Below, in pieces: positions 36,454 through 46,125 of a DNA stretch of 64,000 nucleotides. The DNA is taken from positions 89,501-153,500 of the forward strand of contig JAENZQ010000003.1 in assembly GCA_016841185.1 (NCBI GenBank). Direction: 5' to 3'. Source of the DNA: Anaerovorax odorimutans. GTDB lineage: Bacteria > Bacillota > Clostridia > Peptostreptococcales > JAAYPU01. Each line of letters opens with the position of its first letter. Positions within the stretch are counted from its first letter, which is position 1. The notes beneath the pieces were generated by a model. It was not told the origin of the DNA, did no database searches, and saw only the letters and a program-made list of their open reading frames with translations. The translations under genes were made by a program, and so were the position numbers.

Positions 36454-36726
36454 TCAACCTCCAGCAATGCGAGGAAATAATGAAATAACATCTGTGGAAC
36501 ATAGCTTCGTTTCGCCCCATTGCAAGTGATCAATATGCCTTCCGTTAACTAAAATGATAATATCCGAATGTATTTCATTATTTTCGGTTAAAATTTTTCT
36601 TTTCAATTCTTTGCCATATTCTGAAGACAAAAAAAGTAAAAGCTCTTTGATGTTTTTCGGCCCGGAAACATCCATTTCCTTAACTTTGGATATATCTCTT
36701 AAATTGGCATAAAATTTTACTTTCAT
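36454..36726 (-). CDS. MoaD/ThiS-like small sulfur-carrier protein
   Basis: A 90-residue ubiquitin-fold protein that ends in the double glycine needed for thiocarboxylate formation. MoaD supplies the dithiolene sulfur of molybdopterin; a dedicated copy beside an aor gene is common for tungstopterin enzymes. MKVKFYANLRD opens the chain and ISLFPRIAGG closes it. The ATG at 36724-36726 follows AAGGGTG. It lies between aor and the NuoE-like gene. Confidence 0.87.
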   Translation of the reverse strand: MKVKFYANLRDISKVKEMDVSGPKNIKELLLFLSSEYGKELKRKILTENNEIHSDIIILVNGRHIDHLQWGETKLCSTDVISLFPRIAGG

Positions 36727-36806
36727 TAAAATCACCCTTGATTCAAGGTCAGAGGGGCATTTGCAAGTGATTATTCTGTTAACGCCCCTCCTTTTAATCT
36801 CAATAC

Positions 36807-38603
36807 TTATAACCCAAGCTCCCTGATTTTTTCTTCCGGAGGAATTCCGTTGGAATCCCAACCCCTTTCCTTATAGTACTCTTCAAGCATCTTATCCAAT
36901 TGACTGACTCTGCCTTTGGCAGGCCCTTCAGAAATAGGTTCTTTCAACAGGCGTGGCGGTAGTGTATCGTCTGTTTTTTCAAACCCGTTCTTTAAATTAT
37001 ATAATTTTTCCATGTTCCAGATTCTTTCTCCCATTTGAAGAATTTCTTCATCGGAATAATCAAAACCGGTGGCAGTCCTATACAAAGCTGCAATTTCAGG
37101 AAGACCTATCCCAAATGTTGTAAATAGGCATAGCCCCAAAGAATCTACTACAGCAGTTAAATCCTGAAATACTTTCAACATAGCTGCCTTGCCTTCTGTT
37201 TCAAACTGGTCAAGTTTTTCAGGAACACCCAATACTTCAGGAGAAATCATATAACCCCTTACATGACAGCCGCCTCTGTTTGAAGTGGCATAATTAAGTC
37301 CGATACCCTGAATCCCTCTGCCATCATAAGCCGGCATTTCCTGTTTCTTGACGGACATGGATAGTTCCGGACATCCATACTTTTCAGCCATTCTGTAAGA
37401 TCCCTGTGCCATAATGTCTCCAAAGCCTTCTCTCTTTCCGATTTTTTCCGTAAGTTCCACGAGGGCTTCAGCATCTCCAAATTTTAAAGGCCGGCCGATT
37501 TCTTTTTCTGAGATTATCCCTCTATCATACATCTCCATTGCACATGCAATGGTTGAACCTAAAGTAATTGGATCCATTCCCAGCTCATTGCAAATAAAGT
37601 TGGCTTTGCAGATTGCTCCTAAATCATTTATGCCACAATCGGCACCTAACGCCCATGCAGCTTCATATTCAGGTCCCTCTCCAAGACCCTCATATTTGCC
37701 GTTTAACTTCGTTAATCTTCCACATCCTATAGGACATCCAAAACAACCTTTGTTCCTGATCAGATATTTTTCAGCCAGTGCCTCTCCACCAGTATCATCT
37801 GCCTTATCATAAATACTTTCTTTCCAATTTCTTGTCGGAAAAGAGCCTACTCCATTTATGATATTTACTAATATCTCCGTTCCATATTGGCCAAGGCCGG
37901 TTCCTGTAACAGGATGTTCCTTTAACTTTCTTCTTGCATCTTTACATGTTTTAAAGAAATCTTCAGGGTTTTTAACTTCAATCGACTTCGATCCGCGAAC
38001 CACAACAGCTTTTAGATTCTTATACCCCATAACAGCGCCTACACCTGTACGTCCGGCAGCTCTGTTTTTATCATTCATAACGCCGGCATAAAGAACCCGT
38101 TTCTCTCCTGCCGGGCCAATACAAGCAACCTTATAATCCTCACCATACTTTTCCAAAAGCATATTTGTTGTTATAAAAGTGTTCTTTCCCCATAATTCAG
38201 TAGCATCTTTTATCTCTACCTTGTCATCATTTATATATAAGTAAACCGGTTTTTTTGCCTTTCCTTCAATTATAATCCCATCATATCCTGCATATTTCAG
38301 TTCAGGCCCAAAAAAACCTCCTGAATTGGATGCGGCAATAGTACCGGTTAAAGGACCTTTTGTGACTACATTATATCTTCCTGAAGAAGGTGAAAATGTT
38401 CCTGTTAATGGACCTGTCATAAAAATAAGATTATTTTCTTCACTTAAAGGATCAGCATCATGACCAACTTCTGAAATATAATATTTTGTTCCCAGTCCTC
38501 TTGCACCAATGAATGCTTGTGCCCATTTATCATTCAAAGCCTCTTTCTTTACAATGTTATCCGATAAATTGACTCTTAAAATGGTTCCAACCCATCCGTT
38601 CAT
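36807..38603 (-). CDS. aor: Tungsten-dependent aldehyde:ferredoxin oxidoreductase
   Basis: A 598-residue AOR-family enzyme that oxidises aldehydes to carboxylic acids at a tungsten bis-pyranopterin centre. The N-terminal domain carries the pterin-contact segment [20 protein letters not shown] (residues ~91-110) and [14 protein letters not shown]. The [4Fe-4S] motif is Cys287-x2-Cys290-x3-Cys294 (CFGCPIGC), with the fourth cysteine near 493 (LGLCLF). It is flanked by its ferredoxin-like subunit upstream (2-base gap) and a MoaD-like gene downstream. The aldehyde range cannot be read from the sequence. Confidence 0.95.
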   Translation of the reverse strand: MNGWVGTILRVNLSDNIVKKEALNDKWAQAFIGARGLGTKYYISEVGHDADPLSEENNLIFMTGPLTGTFSPSSGRYNVVTKGPLTGTIAASNSGGFFGPELKYAGYDGIIIEGKAKKPVYLYINDDKVEIKDATELWGKNTFITTNMLLEKYGEDYKVACIGPAGEKRVLYAGVMNDKNRAAGRTGVGAVMGYKNLKAVVVRGSKSIEVKNPEDFFKTCKDARRKLKEHPVTGTGLGQYGTEILVNIINGVGSFPTRNWKESIYDKADDTGGEALAEKYLIRNKGCFGCPIGCGRLTKLNGKYEGLGEGPEYEAAWALGADCGINDLGAICKANFICNELGMDPITLGSTIACAMEMYDRGIISEKEIGRPLKFGDAEALVELTEKIGKREGFGDIMAQGSYRMAEKYGCPELSMSVKKQEMPAYDGRGIQGIGLNYATSNRGGCHVRGYMISPEVLGVPEKLDQFETEGKAAMLKVFQDLTAVVDSLGLCLFTTFGIGLPEIAALYRTATGFDYSDEEILQMGERIWNMEKLYNLKNGFEKTDDTLPPRLLKEPISEGPAKGRVSQLDKMLEEYYKERGWDSNGIPPEEKIRELGL

Positions 38604-38605
38604 TT

Positions 38606-39079
38606 TTACACCTCCTCAAATATCTCTTTGAATCTTTGAGCCAGATCCTTTTTCTTGGCAATATTCAAACCTGTCGCTTCAGTAAATTCAATTGCACCGG
38701 AAGGGCAAAATTCGGCACATTTTGGTTCGCCCAAACATGTATCGCATTTAACAATTCTTTTTTTTTCGGAATCAAAAGATATATTTCCGAAAGGGCATGC
38801 ACTAATACACATTTTACATCCTATACATTTTTTGAAATTAATAGATACAACACCTTCTTCATCCCTGGATAATGCCGAAACAGGACACACTTTTATACAT
38901 GCCGCATCTTCACACTGCATGCACATCATAGGAACTGCAATACCAACTTCTTCATAATCATGTACCGTTACCGCCGCATGTTTAGGATTAAATGCCAATG
39001 TTTTTCCAAAAGAACATACTATTTCGCAGGTCTTACAGCCAATACATTTTTTGGGAGAAATCATTAAAACTTTGCTCAT
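38606..39079 (-). CDS. Four-cluster ferredoxin subunit of the aldehyde oxidoreductase
   Basis: A 157-residue ferredoxin with four [4Fe-4S] cysteine sets (for example [11 protein letters not shown] and [14 protein letters not shown]), like HycB/AorA/WorS electron-transfer subunits. The ATG at 39077-39079 begins the family-typical [13 protein letters not shown] perfect AAAGGAGGT site lies 31 bases upstream of it, too far for normal use. The only in-frame alternative, GTG at 39110-39112, overlaps that site. The true start is therefore uncertain. First gene of the operon, preceded by a sigma-54 promoter. Confidence 0.9.
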   Translation of the reverse strand: MSKVLMISPKKCIGCKTCEIVCSFGKTLAFNPKHAAVTVHDYEEVGIAVPMMCMQCEDAACIKVCPVSALSRDEEGVVSINFKKCIGCKMCISACPFGNISFDSEKKRIVKCDTCLGEPKCAEFCPSGAIEFTEATGLNIAKKKDLAQRFKEIFEEV

Positions 39080-39187
39080 AAACTTCCCGACAACTTTTTG
39101 CCAGGGTGACACCTCCTTTAATTTTCAATATTCAGATAATTTTGCTGTTATTATTTTGGGTACAGCAAAAGAATTATTATAATAAAA

Positions 39188-39205
39188 TAGCAAAAGATAT
39201 GCCAA
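39188..39205 (-). promoter_or_regulatory. Sigma-54 (-24/-12) promoter of the aldehyde oxidoreductase operon
   Basis: On the minus strand TTGGCATATCTTTTGCTA has the invariant GG and GC separated by ten bases, and fits the TGGCA-N7-TTGC pattern. Transcription would start near 39178 and give a ~100-nt leader. Confidence 0.88.
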
Positions 39206-39210
39206 ATACT

Positions 39211-39243
39211 AAAGCCTATGATTGCAATGCATCACAGGCTTTT
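39211..39243. other. Hairpin between the sigma-54 promoter and its upstream sites
   Basis: AAAGCCTATGAT pairs with ATCACAGGCTTT (one A-C mismatch) around TGCAATGC. It lies past the regulator gene's end and could stop its transcription, though the minus-strand T-run is short. Confidence 0.6.
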
Positions 39244-39254
39244 ATTTATAGTTT

Positions 39255-39320
39255 GTTCTTTTTTGGAGCGTTATTTGATTTTAATAAGTTCTATTTTGGA
39301 ACAATGTTCTATTTAAGAAC
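39255..39320 (-). promoter_or_regulatory. Three upstream activator sites (GTTC-N7-GAAC palindromes)
   Basis: Three copies of one 15-bp palindrome: GTTCTTTTTTGGAGC (39255-39269), GTTCTATTTTGGAAC (39288-39302) and GTTCTATTTAAGAAC (39306-39320). They lie ~70-120 bp upstream of the -12 element, where enhancer-binding activators bind. The distal site overlaps the last codons of the activator gene. Confidence 0.8.
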
Positions 39321-41181
39321 ATCCTAACCGATGTTTATCTATTTTTCTGTATAAAGTATTCCTTCCTATTCCTAATTTTTTTGCTGCTAAGGTAATGTTC
39401 CCTTCGCATTTTTTAAGCGTTCTTTCAATGAATTGCTTCTCAGCTTCTTCCAAATTAAGACATTCGATATCTTTCAAATGGCACTCCAGTTTGTTGTTTT
39501 GGCCTATCTGAATCTGAACCGACTGGGTATTGATCATCCTTTCTATTACGTTTTCCAGCTCTCGAATATTCCCTGGCCAATGATATCCATATAGTTGCTT
39601 TATTGTGTCCGGGCATATGTCCACTTCTTTTTTATTTAATTTCTTTGAAAGCATTTTCATAAAGTAATGTGCCAGCGGCATAATATCTTCTTTGCGTTCT
39701 CTTAAAGAAGGAAGTCGAATGGGTAACACATTTAGTCTATAGTATAAATCCAGCCTAAAATCACCTTCATCTACCATTATAGACAGATCTTTATTTGTTG
39801 CTGCTATGATCCTTACATCAATTGGTATTTGTTTTCCGGTACCTACTCTGCTTATAATGCCTTCTTCTATAACACGTAATAGCTTTGTTTGCATGTCTAA
39901 GGGCATTTCGCCTATCTCGTCAAGAAGTATGGTTCCGCCATCTGCTATTTCAAATTTTCCCGTCGATCCACCTTTTTTCGCACCTGTAAAAGCACCTTCT
40001 TCATATCCAAACATTTCAGATTCTATAAGATTAGCGGGTATTGCTCCACAATTTATAGCAATGAAAGGTTCTTCCTTTCTGCTGCTATGATTATGAATAG
40101 CCTGTGCAAATACTTCTTTTCCCGTACCGCTTTCTCCTGATATCAGGATTGTTGATTTACTGTCGGAAATTTTTTTGGCATATTGTACGATTTCTAAAAA
40201 TCTGTCACTGTTTCCGATGATTTTATCAAAAGTATATATTGCTTTATTATTCATTATCCTGTCTGCAAGCTTCCGGTTTTTTTTAATTTCTTTAAATTCA
40301 AAAATAATTTCTTTCAATACTTTTTCATCAGAATTAATCGGGTACACACTGAGACTGAATTGTAATCTGTTTGTATTCGTATTTACCAGCACGTCTTCCT
40401 CATGAAATATCCCTCCTGCTTTTACAATTTGAATCACATGTCCAAACCCTTCAAATAATTCTCCAATATTTTTACTCATCAATTCTTTTTGTGACATTCC
40501 GAACATTTCCGGCGTTTTTTTATTAAAAGTCAAAATGTTTCCGCTGATATCAGTGGTTAGAATCCCTGCAGAAATAGATTCTACAATTGTTTCAGTTCGG
40601 TTTTTTGCCAGTGCTAATTCTGTATTATATCCTTTTATCAATAAAATTTTTTCTATCGCATTGGCTGCTGCAACAACCATTCCCAATGTATGGGGATGAA
40701 CATATTCACTATATCCTGTCAAATCTAAAGAACCTATGATCTGACCCTCTGGATTTTTGATGGGTACTCCTGAACAAGTCCACCTGTGGTATGCTGTTAC
40801 ATAATGCTCCTTGCCGGAAATTTGGACTGGCATTTCCTCAGCAATAGCCGTTCCCATAGCATTGGTCCCGATACTTTTTTCGTCCATATATGCACCCGGT
40901 ATCATCTTGAGAGAAAAAGCTTCCATCAAAATATTTTCATCCCCAATAATATTGAGGATACACCCTTCTTCATCGGTTAAAATAACGAAAAATCCTGAAC
41001 CTTTTACAAAATTATATAAATGATCAATAAAGGGCCCTGCATTAATAATAAGCTCCCTATTGTCTTCAAGTTTTTTCTGTAGTTCTAAGCCTGAAATAAT
41101 TTTAGAGCTGTATATCCTGTCTAATGGAACACCCATTTCAGTACATCTTTTATGTGAGTGTTCTACATATGAATTGGTCAT
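39313..41181 (-). CDS. Sigma-54-dependent activator (GAF-PAS-AAA-Fis)
   Basis: A 622-residue AcoR-like enhancer-binding protein. Residues ~55-185 are a GAF sensor domain, ~205-300 a PAS domain, ~315-545 the AAA+ core, and ~580-620 a Fis helix-turn-helix. Visible AAA+ motifs are Walker A GESGTGKEVFA, the sigma-54 contact loop GAFTGAKKGG, Walker B GGTILLDEIGEMP and the arginine finger region. It has no receiver domain, so it is probably switched by a small ligand. It lies directly upstream of the AOR operon, whose promoter is of the sigma-54 type, so it almost certainly activates that operon. Confidence 0.93.
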   Translation of the reverse strand: MTNSYVEHSHKRCTEMGVPLDRIYSSKIISGLELQKKLEDNRELIINAGPFIDHLYNFVKGSGFFVILTDEEGCILNIIGDENILMEAFSLKMIPGAYMDEKSIGTNAMGTAIAEEMPVQISGKEHYVTAYHRWTCSGVPIKNPEGQIIGSLDLTGYSEYVHPHTLGMVVAAANAIEKILLIKGYNTELALAKNRTETIVESISAGILTTDISGNILTFNKKTPEMFGMSQKELMSKNIGELFEGFGHVIQIVKAGGIFHEEDVLVNTNTNRLQFSLSVYPINSDEKVLKEIIFEFKEIKKNRKLADRIMNNKAIYTFDKIIGNSDRFLEIVQYAKKISDSKSTILISGESGTGKEVFAQAIHNHSSRKEEPFIAINCGAIPANLIESEMFGYEEGAFTGAKKGGSTGKFEIADGGTILLDEIGEMPLDMQTKLLRVIEEGIISRVGTGKQIPIDVRIIAATNKDLSIMVDEGDFRLDLYYRLNVLPIRLPSLRERKEDIMPLAHYFMKMLSKKLNKKEVDICPDTIKQLYGYHWPGNIRELENVIERMINTQSVQIQIGQNNKLECHLKDIECLNLEEAEKQFIERTLKKCEGNITLAAKKLGIGRNTLYRKIDKHRLGCS

Positions 41182-41312
41182 ATAGCACCACTCTTTCTTT
41201 TCATTGCTTAGTTAAAAAATATCACAATATAATTCCAAATTCAACAAAAATGCTTTTGACTGGTTTTAATAAATACTTCTCCATCTTTTCCATTTATTGT
41301 TTATAATGATTT

Positions 41313-41350
41313 AAAAAAAAAGATTTTCCGCAGAGCAAAAAATCTTTTTT
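41313..41350 (-). terminator. Terminator of the leucine operon
   Basis: On the minus strand AAAAAGATTTT pairs with AAAATCTTTTT around TTGCTCTGCGG-like loop bases and is followed by further T. It lies ~10 bases past the leuB stop. Confidence 0.75.
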
Positions 41351-41360
41351 AAAATCTTTT

Positions 41361-42431
41361 TTAAATCTCATTAATAATTAACTGTCCTATTTTCTTAGTT
41401 CCGGCAAGTTTCATGCCTTTACTCATAATATCTCCCGTTCGATAACCTTGATCCAATACAGATTTTACTGCAGCCTCTATAATATCGGCTTCCTCCGATA
41501 GATTAAAATTGTATCTAAGCATCATAGCAGCAGATAAAATGGTAGCCATAGGATTTGCTTTATCTTGGCCTGCAATATCCGGTGCACTTCCGTGGACAGG
41601 TTCATACATTCCAAAATTGCCAACCCCAAGGCTTGCAGAAGGAAGCATTCCTATGGAGCCTGTAATCATACTGGCCTCATCAGACAAAATGTCTCCAAAC
41701 ATATTACCGGTTACAATAACGTCAAATTGCTTTGGGTCTCTGATTAATTGCATTGCTGCGTTATCCACATACATATGATTCAGCTCAACTTCAGGATAAT
41801 CAACCGCTACCTCTTCAACAACCCGCCGCCATAATCTTGAACTCTCAAGAATATTGGCTTTATCTACATTAGTAACTTTTCTGCTGCGTTTCATGGCCAT
41901 ATCAAAAGCAATTTTCGCAATTCTTTTTACTTCTCCTTCGGAGTATATTTTTACATCATAAGCACCTTTACCATATTCGGTTGCTTTAAATCCTTTTTCC
42001 CCAAAATAAATACCTCCTGTCAATTCCCTGACAACACAAATATCCAAGCCTTTTCCAATAATCTCCGGCTTGAGGGGGCAAGCCTCTTTTAGAGCTTCGA
42101 ACAGCAATGCAGGCCTTAGGTTTGCAAATAGCCCAAGGTTTTTACGGAGTCCCAGCAGGGCTTGCTCCGGCCTCTTCTCCCCTGGAAAGTTGTCCCATTT
42201 TGGACCGCCAACCGCACCAAGTAATACGGCATCACTATTTTTGCAGCCTTCAAGAGTGTCCTGCGGAAGCGGTTCTCCGGTTTCATCCAGCGCGGCACCT
42301 CCGGCAAGGTATTTTGTATATTTAAATGTATGTCCGTATTTATCTCCAACTCGATCCAGTACCTTTAACGTTTCTTCTATCACGTCCGGTCCTATTCCGT
42401 CACCGGGCACAACTGCAATTTTATATTCCAT
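41361..42431 (-). CDS. leuB: 3-isopropylmalate dehydrogenase
   Basis: LeuB oxidises and decarboxylates 3-isopropylmalate to 2-oxoisocaproate with NAD+, the third step of leucine synthesis. The 356-residue protein has [16 protein letters not shown] at the N-terminus, the substrate arginines in [10 protein letters not shown], the metal site [16 protein letters not shown], and the NAD-binding [16 protein letters not shown]. It is last of the operon, 190 bases after leuD, with a gap containing two small hairpins and degenerate ACTTAC-type repeats. Confidence 0.95.
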   Translation of the reverse strand: MEYKIAVVPGDGIGPDVIEETLKVLDRVGDKYGHTFKYTKYLAGGAALDETGEPLPQDTLEGCKNSDAVLLGAVGGPKWDNFPGEKRPEQALLGLRKNLGLFANLRPALLFEALKEACPLKPEIIGKGLDICVVRELTGGIYFGEKGFKATEYGKGAYDVKIYSEGEVKRIAKIAFDMAMKRSRKVTNVDKANILESSRLWRRVVEEVAVDYPEVELNHMYVDNAAMQLIRDPKQFDVIVTGNMFGDILSDEASMITGSIGMLPSASLGVGNFGMYEPVHGSAPDIAGQDKANPMATILSAAMMLRYNFNLSEEADIIEAAVKSVLDQGYRTGDIMSKGMKLAGTKKIGQLIINEI

Positions 42432-42566
42432 AATAATACTTCACTCCTTATTTCTCTAGAACTTAACTGTTAAGTATGAATAAGCTCCTTCGGAGCAGTA
42501 ACGAACAGCCGCAATGGTTATTCCTTATTCTATAATAAACCTAAGACTACAGACTCCGAACCAGTT

Positions 42567-42617
42567 ACTTGTACTTACACTCACACTCTCACTTATACTT
42601 ACACTTTTACTTATATT
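42567..42617. repeat. Degenerate ACTTAC/ACACTC hexamer array
   Basis: A ~50-base run of variants of the hexamers ACTTAC, ACTCAC, ACTCTC and ACTTAT between leuD and leuB. Confidence 0.6.
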
Positions 42618-42621
42618 TATT

Positions 42622-43110
42622 TTACAGGTTATTCTTCACATAATTCACTAAACCGTCGTTGTCGATGATTTTCTGTATGAACTCAGGGAAAGGCTGAGCA
42701 TTGTATTTTTCATTTCTTGTAATATTATGAATTTCTCCTGTTTTAAAATTTACTTCCACTTCATCACCATTTTGTATTTTTTCTGCTGCTTCATTACATT
42801 CAAGTATGGGTAATCCTGTATTAAACGCATTTCTGTAAAAAATTCTTGCATAGGTAGATGCAATGACACAGGAGACTCCTGAAGCCTTGATTGCAATAGG
42901 GGCATGTTCTCTGGAAGAACCACATCCAAAATTCTTGTTTGCCACGATGATATCATTCTTTTGCACCTGTTCTGTAAAATCGGAATCAATATCTTCCATA
43001 CAGTGTTTGGCCAATTCAGCCGGGTCTGATGTATTTAAGTATCTGGCCGGGATAATGACATCCGTATCCACATTGTCTCCATATTTAAACACTTTTCCTT
43101 TTTTAATCAT
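42622..43110 (-). CDS. leuD: 3-isopropylmalate dehydratase small subunit
   Basis: LeuD joins LeuC to isomerise 2-isopropylmalate to 3-isopropylmalate. The 162-residue chain is the short bacterial/archaeal form, with [19 protein letters not shown] at the N-terminus and the substrate-binding [17 protein letters not shown]. The ATG at 43108-43110 is preferred because AAGGG lies eight bases ahead and family members start with MI(K/R)GKV. The 140-bp gap from leuC contains no gene. Confidence 0.93.
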   Translation of the reverse strand: MIKKGKVFKYGDNVDTDVIIPARYLNTSDPAELAKHCMEDIDSDFTEQVQKNDIIVANKNFGCGSSREHAPIAIKASGVSCVIASTYARIFYRNAFNTGLPILECNEAAEKIQNGDEVEVNFKTGEIHNITRNEKYNAQPFPEFIQKIIDNDGLVNYVKNNL

Positions 43111-43249
43111 TTTCAAAACCCTTCTTTCTTTCATTTCTTCATCTTTTCACCTTAATCAACTATCTTTTGTCGTTAAGAAAAGCCCTTGACATGAAAAAAA
43201 TCAAAATCTTTTCCTTCAAACTTAAATCTCAATACTTAAATCTTAACGA

Positions 43250-44509
43250 CTATAGTTTCTCCGGATCTGTTATATATCCTGTTATTGCCGAAGCTGCCGC
43301 AACAGCAGGACTTGAAAGATAAACTTCAGACTCGGGATGTCCCATTCTTCCGACAAAGTTTCTGTTTGTTGTAGCAATAGCCTTTTCACCGGGCGCCAAT
43401 ATCCCCATATGTCCGCCCAGGCATGGCCCGCAGGTAGGCGTAGAAAGTACAGCCCCTGCTTTGACAAATACTTCCGCAATGCCTTCTTTTACGCACTGTA
43501 GATAAATATCCTGAGTACCGGGGAATATAATAACCCTTATATTCTCGGCAACCTGTCTGTCTTTTAGAATACCTGCAGCAATCCTCATATCTTCCATTCT
43601 GCCATTGGTACAGGACCCGATCACCACCTGATCGATTTTTACTTCTCCTGCTTCGTCAATGGTTCTTGTATTTTCCGGAAGATGGGGAAACGCCACTGTA
43701 GGTCTTATTGTACTTAAATCGATCACATATATTTCATCATATTCCGCATCGGCATCCGGAGTATAAATGGTGTATTCTTTTTTTGAATGCGCTTTCATAT
43801 ACTCTATTGTCTTTTCATCTACCATAAAGATACCATTTTTACCTCCTGCTTCAATAGCCATATTGGCCATTGAAAACCGATCATCCATAGATAAGTGTTT
43901 TAGGCCTTCTCCTGTAAACTCCATGGATTTATATAGTGCACCATCTACGCCGATTTTTCCGATAATATGAAGAATGACATCTTTTCCGCTTACCCACTTT
44001 TCCGGTTTTCCTATCAGTTCAAATTTTAAAGCACCGGGCACCTTGAACCAGGCCTTTCCTCTTGCCATTCCTGCTGCCATATCCGTCGAACCGATACCGG
44101 TCGAAAAAGCACCTAATGCACCATAAGTACAGGTGTGCGAATCCGCTCCTATAATGACGTCTCCTGCAACAACCAGTCCCTGCTCAGGAAGCAGACAATG
44201 TTCTATCCCCATACGGCCAACTTCGAAATAATTTTCGATATCCATGCCTGTAGCAAATTCTCTAACCATCTTACACTGCTGTGCAGCTTTAATATCTTTG
44301 TTCGGTGTAAAATGATCGGGTACAATGACCACTTTTTCTTTATCGAAAACTGTTTTGGCACCCATTTTATTAAATTCTTTTATGGCAACCGGTGTGGTTA
44401 CATCATTTCCTAATACAATATCCAGATCCGCTTCAATAAATTGTCCTGCTTTCACTTCCTTTAATCCTGCATGTGCTGCAAGAATTTTTTGAGTCATTGT
44501 CATACCCAT
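43250..44509 (-). CDS. leuC: 3-isopropylmalate dehydratase large subunit
   Basis: LeuC carries the [4Fe-4S] cluster of isopropylmalate isomerase. The 419-residue protein is the short LeuC type that pairs with the short LeuD. Cluster and substrate motifs are [40 protein letters not shown] and [13 protein letters not shown], giving the three cluster cysteines. The start follows AAGGAGG. It lies 28 bases after cimA. Confidence 0.95.
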   Translation of the reverse strand: MGMTMTQKILAAHAGLKEVKAGQFIEADLDIVLGNDVTTPVAIKEFNKMGAKTVFDKEKVVIVPDHFTPNKDIKAAQQCKMVREFATGMDIENYFEVGRMGIEHCLLPEQGLVVAGDVIIGADSHTCTYGALGAFSTGIGSTDMAAGMARGKAWFKVPGALKFELIGKPEKWVSGKDVILHIIGKIGVDGALYKSMEFTGEGLKHLSMDDRFSMANMAIEAGGKNGIFMVDEKTIEYMKAHSKKEYTIYTPDADAEYDEIYVIDLSTIRPTVAFPHLPENTRTIDEAGEVKIDQVVIGSCTNGRMEDMRIAAGILKDRQVAENIRVIIFPGTQDIYLQCVKEGIAEVFVKAGAVLSTPTCGPCLGGHMGILAPGEKAIATTNRNFVGRMGHPESEVYLSSPAVAAASAITGYITDPEKL

Positions 44510-44537
44510 CGTTTTTTCCTCCTTACATGAACTATTT

Positions 44538-46115
44538 TTAGTCTATTTCCATATCTTTTATAAGTTTATATTCTATTGAATCTACCAAAGCAATCATACT
44601 TGCCTCAATAATATTGCCTGATACGCCAACAGTAGTCCAGCATTGTTTTCCGTCTGTTGATTCTATCAGCACTCGGACCTTGGCAGCCGTAGCGCTATTT
44701 GCATCCAATACACGCACTTTATAATCTGTCAGATACATTTCTTTCAAATTTGGGAAAAAAATTTCCAGTGCCTTTCGGATGGCTTTATCCAATGCGTTAA
44801 CCGGCCCGTTTCCTTCTGTAGCTGTCATTTCTTCTTTTCCGTCAACACTGATTTTTATCATGGCAGTTGCACTGCAATTCTTGTCAATGACCGGTTCTTC
44901 TTCTATGATTCTATAATACTTTAATTTGAAAAAAGGATTAAATTTTCTCAAATGTTTTCTTATAATCATTTCGAAAGAAGTTTCTGCGCCTTCAAATTGA
45001 TAGCCTTCATGTTCTAATTGTTTTAATTTATCAACCAATTCCTTTGTTTCTTTCGAGTCCTTGGTTAAAGACGGCTCTATTCTCTGAATTTTTTTGATAA
45101 TGGTGTTTTTACCGGACACTTCAGACATAAGAAATTTTCTGGAATTGCCTACTTTTTCAGGAGATATGTGCTCAAATGAATGGTGCGCTTTCGTAACACC
45201 GTCTATATGCATGCCCCCTTTATGGGCAAAAGCATTCCCTCCTACATAAGGTAATGAAGCTTCTAGTTTGATATTGGTCACTTCTGCAATATATTGAGCT
45301 GTCTCTTTCAGCTTAGGCAGATTCTCCGGCTGGATACATTTATAATTTCTTTTTATCTGAAGATTGGGAATAAGTGTTGATAAATTTGCATTCCCACATC
45401 TTTCGCCAAATCCTAAGAAAGTGCCTTGTATATGCGTAGCTCCTGCTTTTACAGCCATCATTGAATTGGCAGCAGCCATTCCACAATCATTATGACAATG
45501 TATACCAACCTCTACGTCAAATACTGATACGATCTTTTTTGTAATATCAAAAATTTCATCAGGAAAAGTTCCTCCATTTGTATCACAAAGCGATAGGCAG
45601 TCTGCACCACCTTCAACAGCAGCTTTCAATGTTTGCACAGCATATTCTGCATTTGCCTTATATCCGTCAAAAAAATGTTCAGCGTCAAAAATAACTTCTT
45701 TATTATGCATTTTAAAAAAAGATATTGTGTCCCGGATCATATTCAGGTTTTCGTTTAGTGTTGTTTTGATCACAGTTTCAACGTGAAAATCCCAGGATTT
45801 CCCGAAAATTGCTACAACGGGGGTATACGCCTGAAGCAGACTCTTTACATTGCTGTCGTCTTCAACTGATATTTCCTTTCGTCTTGTACTTCCAAAGGCC
45901 GTTAGCCGGACATTATTCAACTTTTTTTCACGCATCCGGTTAAAGAACTCCATGTCTTTTGAATTTGATCCCGGATTTCCTGCTTCCACATAACTGATTC
46001 CTAAAGTATCAAGCGCTTCAACAATTTTTATCTTATCCTTGACTGAAAAGGATATTCCTTTTGCCTGGGCACCATCTCTGAGAGATGAATCAAATATTTT
46101 TATCCTTTTTGCCAT
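44538..46115 (-). CDS. cimA: (R)-Citramalate synthase
   Basis: CimA condenses pyruvate with acetyl-CoA to citramalate, which the same LeuCD and LeuB then convert to 2-oxobutyrate for isoleucine, bypassing threonine dehydratase. The 525-residue protein is of the TIGR00977 type: [20 protein letters not shown] replaces the DTTLRDGEQSPG of LeuA, and the HxH metal site is in [11 protein letters not shown]. The C-terminal ~130 residues form the allosteric domain. It lies 10 bases after leuA, consistent with shared use of the downstream genes. Confidence 0.92.
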   Translation of the reverse strand: MAKRIKIFDSSLRDGAQAKGISFSVKDKIKIVEALDTLGISYVEAGNPGSNSKDMEFFNRMREKKLNNVRLTAFGSTRRKEISVEDDSNVKSLLQAYTPVVAIFGKSWDFHVETVIKTTLNENLNMIRDTISFFKMHNKEVIFDAEHFFDGYKANAEYAVQTLKAAVEGGADCLSLCDTNGGTFPDEIFDITKKIVSVFDVEVGIHCHNDCGMAAANSMMAVKAGATHIQGTFLGFGERCGNANLSTLIPNLQIKRNYKCIQPENLPKLKETAQYIAEVTNIKLEASLPYVGGNAFAHKGGMHIDGVTKAHHSFEHISPEKVGNSRKFLMSEVSGKNTIIKKIQRIEPSLTKDSKETKELVDKLKQLEHEGYQFEGAETSFEMIIRKHLRKFNPFFKLKYYRIIEEEPVIDKNCSATAMIKISVDGKEEMTATEGNGPVNALDKAIRKALEIFFPNLKEMYLTDYKVRVLDANSATAAKVRVLIESTDGKQCWTTVGVSGNIIEASMIALVDSIEYKLIKDMEID

Positions 46116-46125
46116 AAGTCTCCTC

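Noticed and set aside
39211-39243. Hairpin as an upstream activator site for the sigma-54 promoter
   Set aside because: Its sequence does not match the three GTTC-N7-GAAC copies, and its symmetry and position fit an end-of-gene hairpin better.
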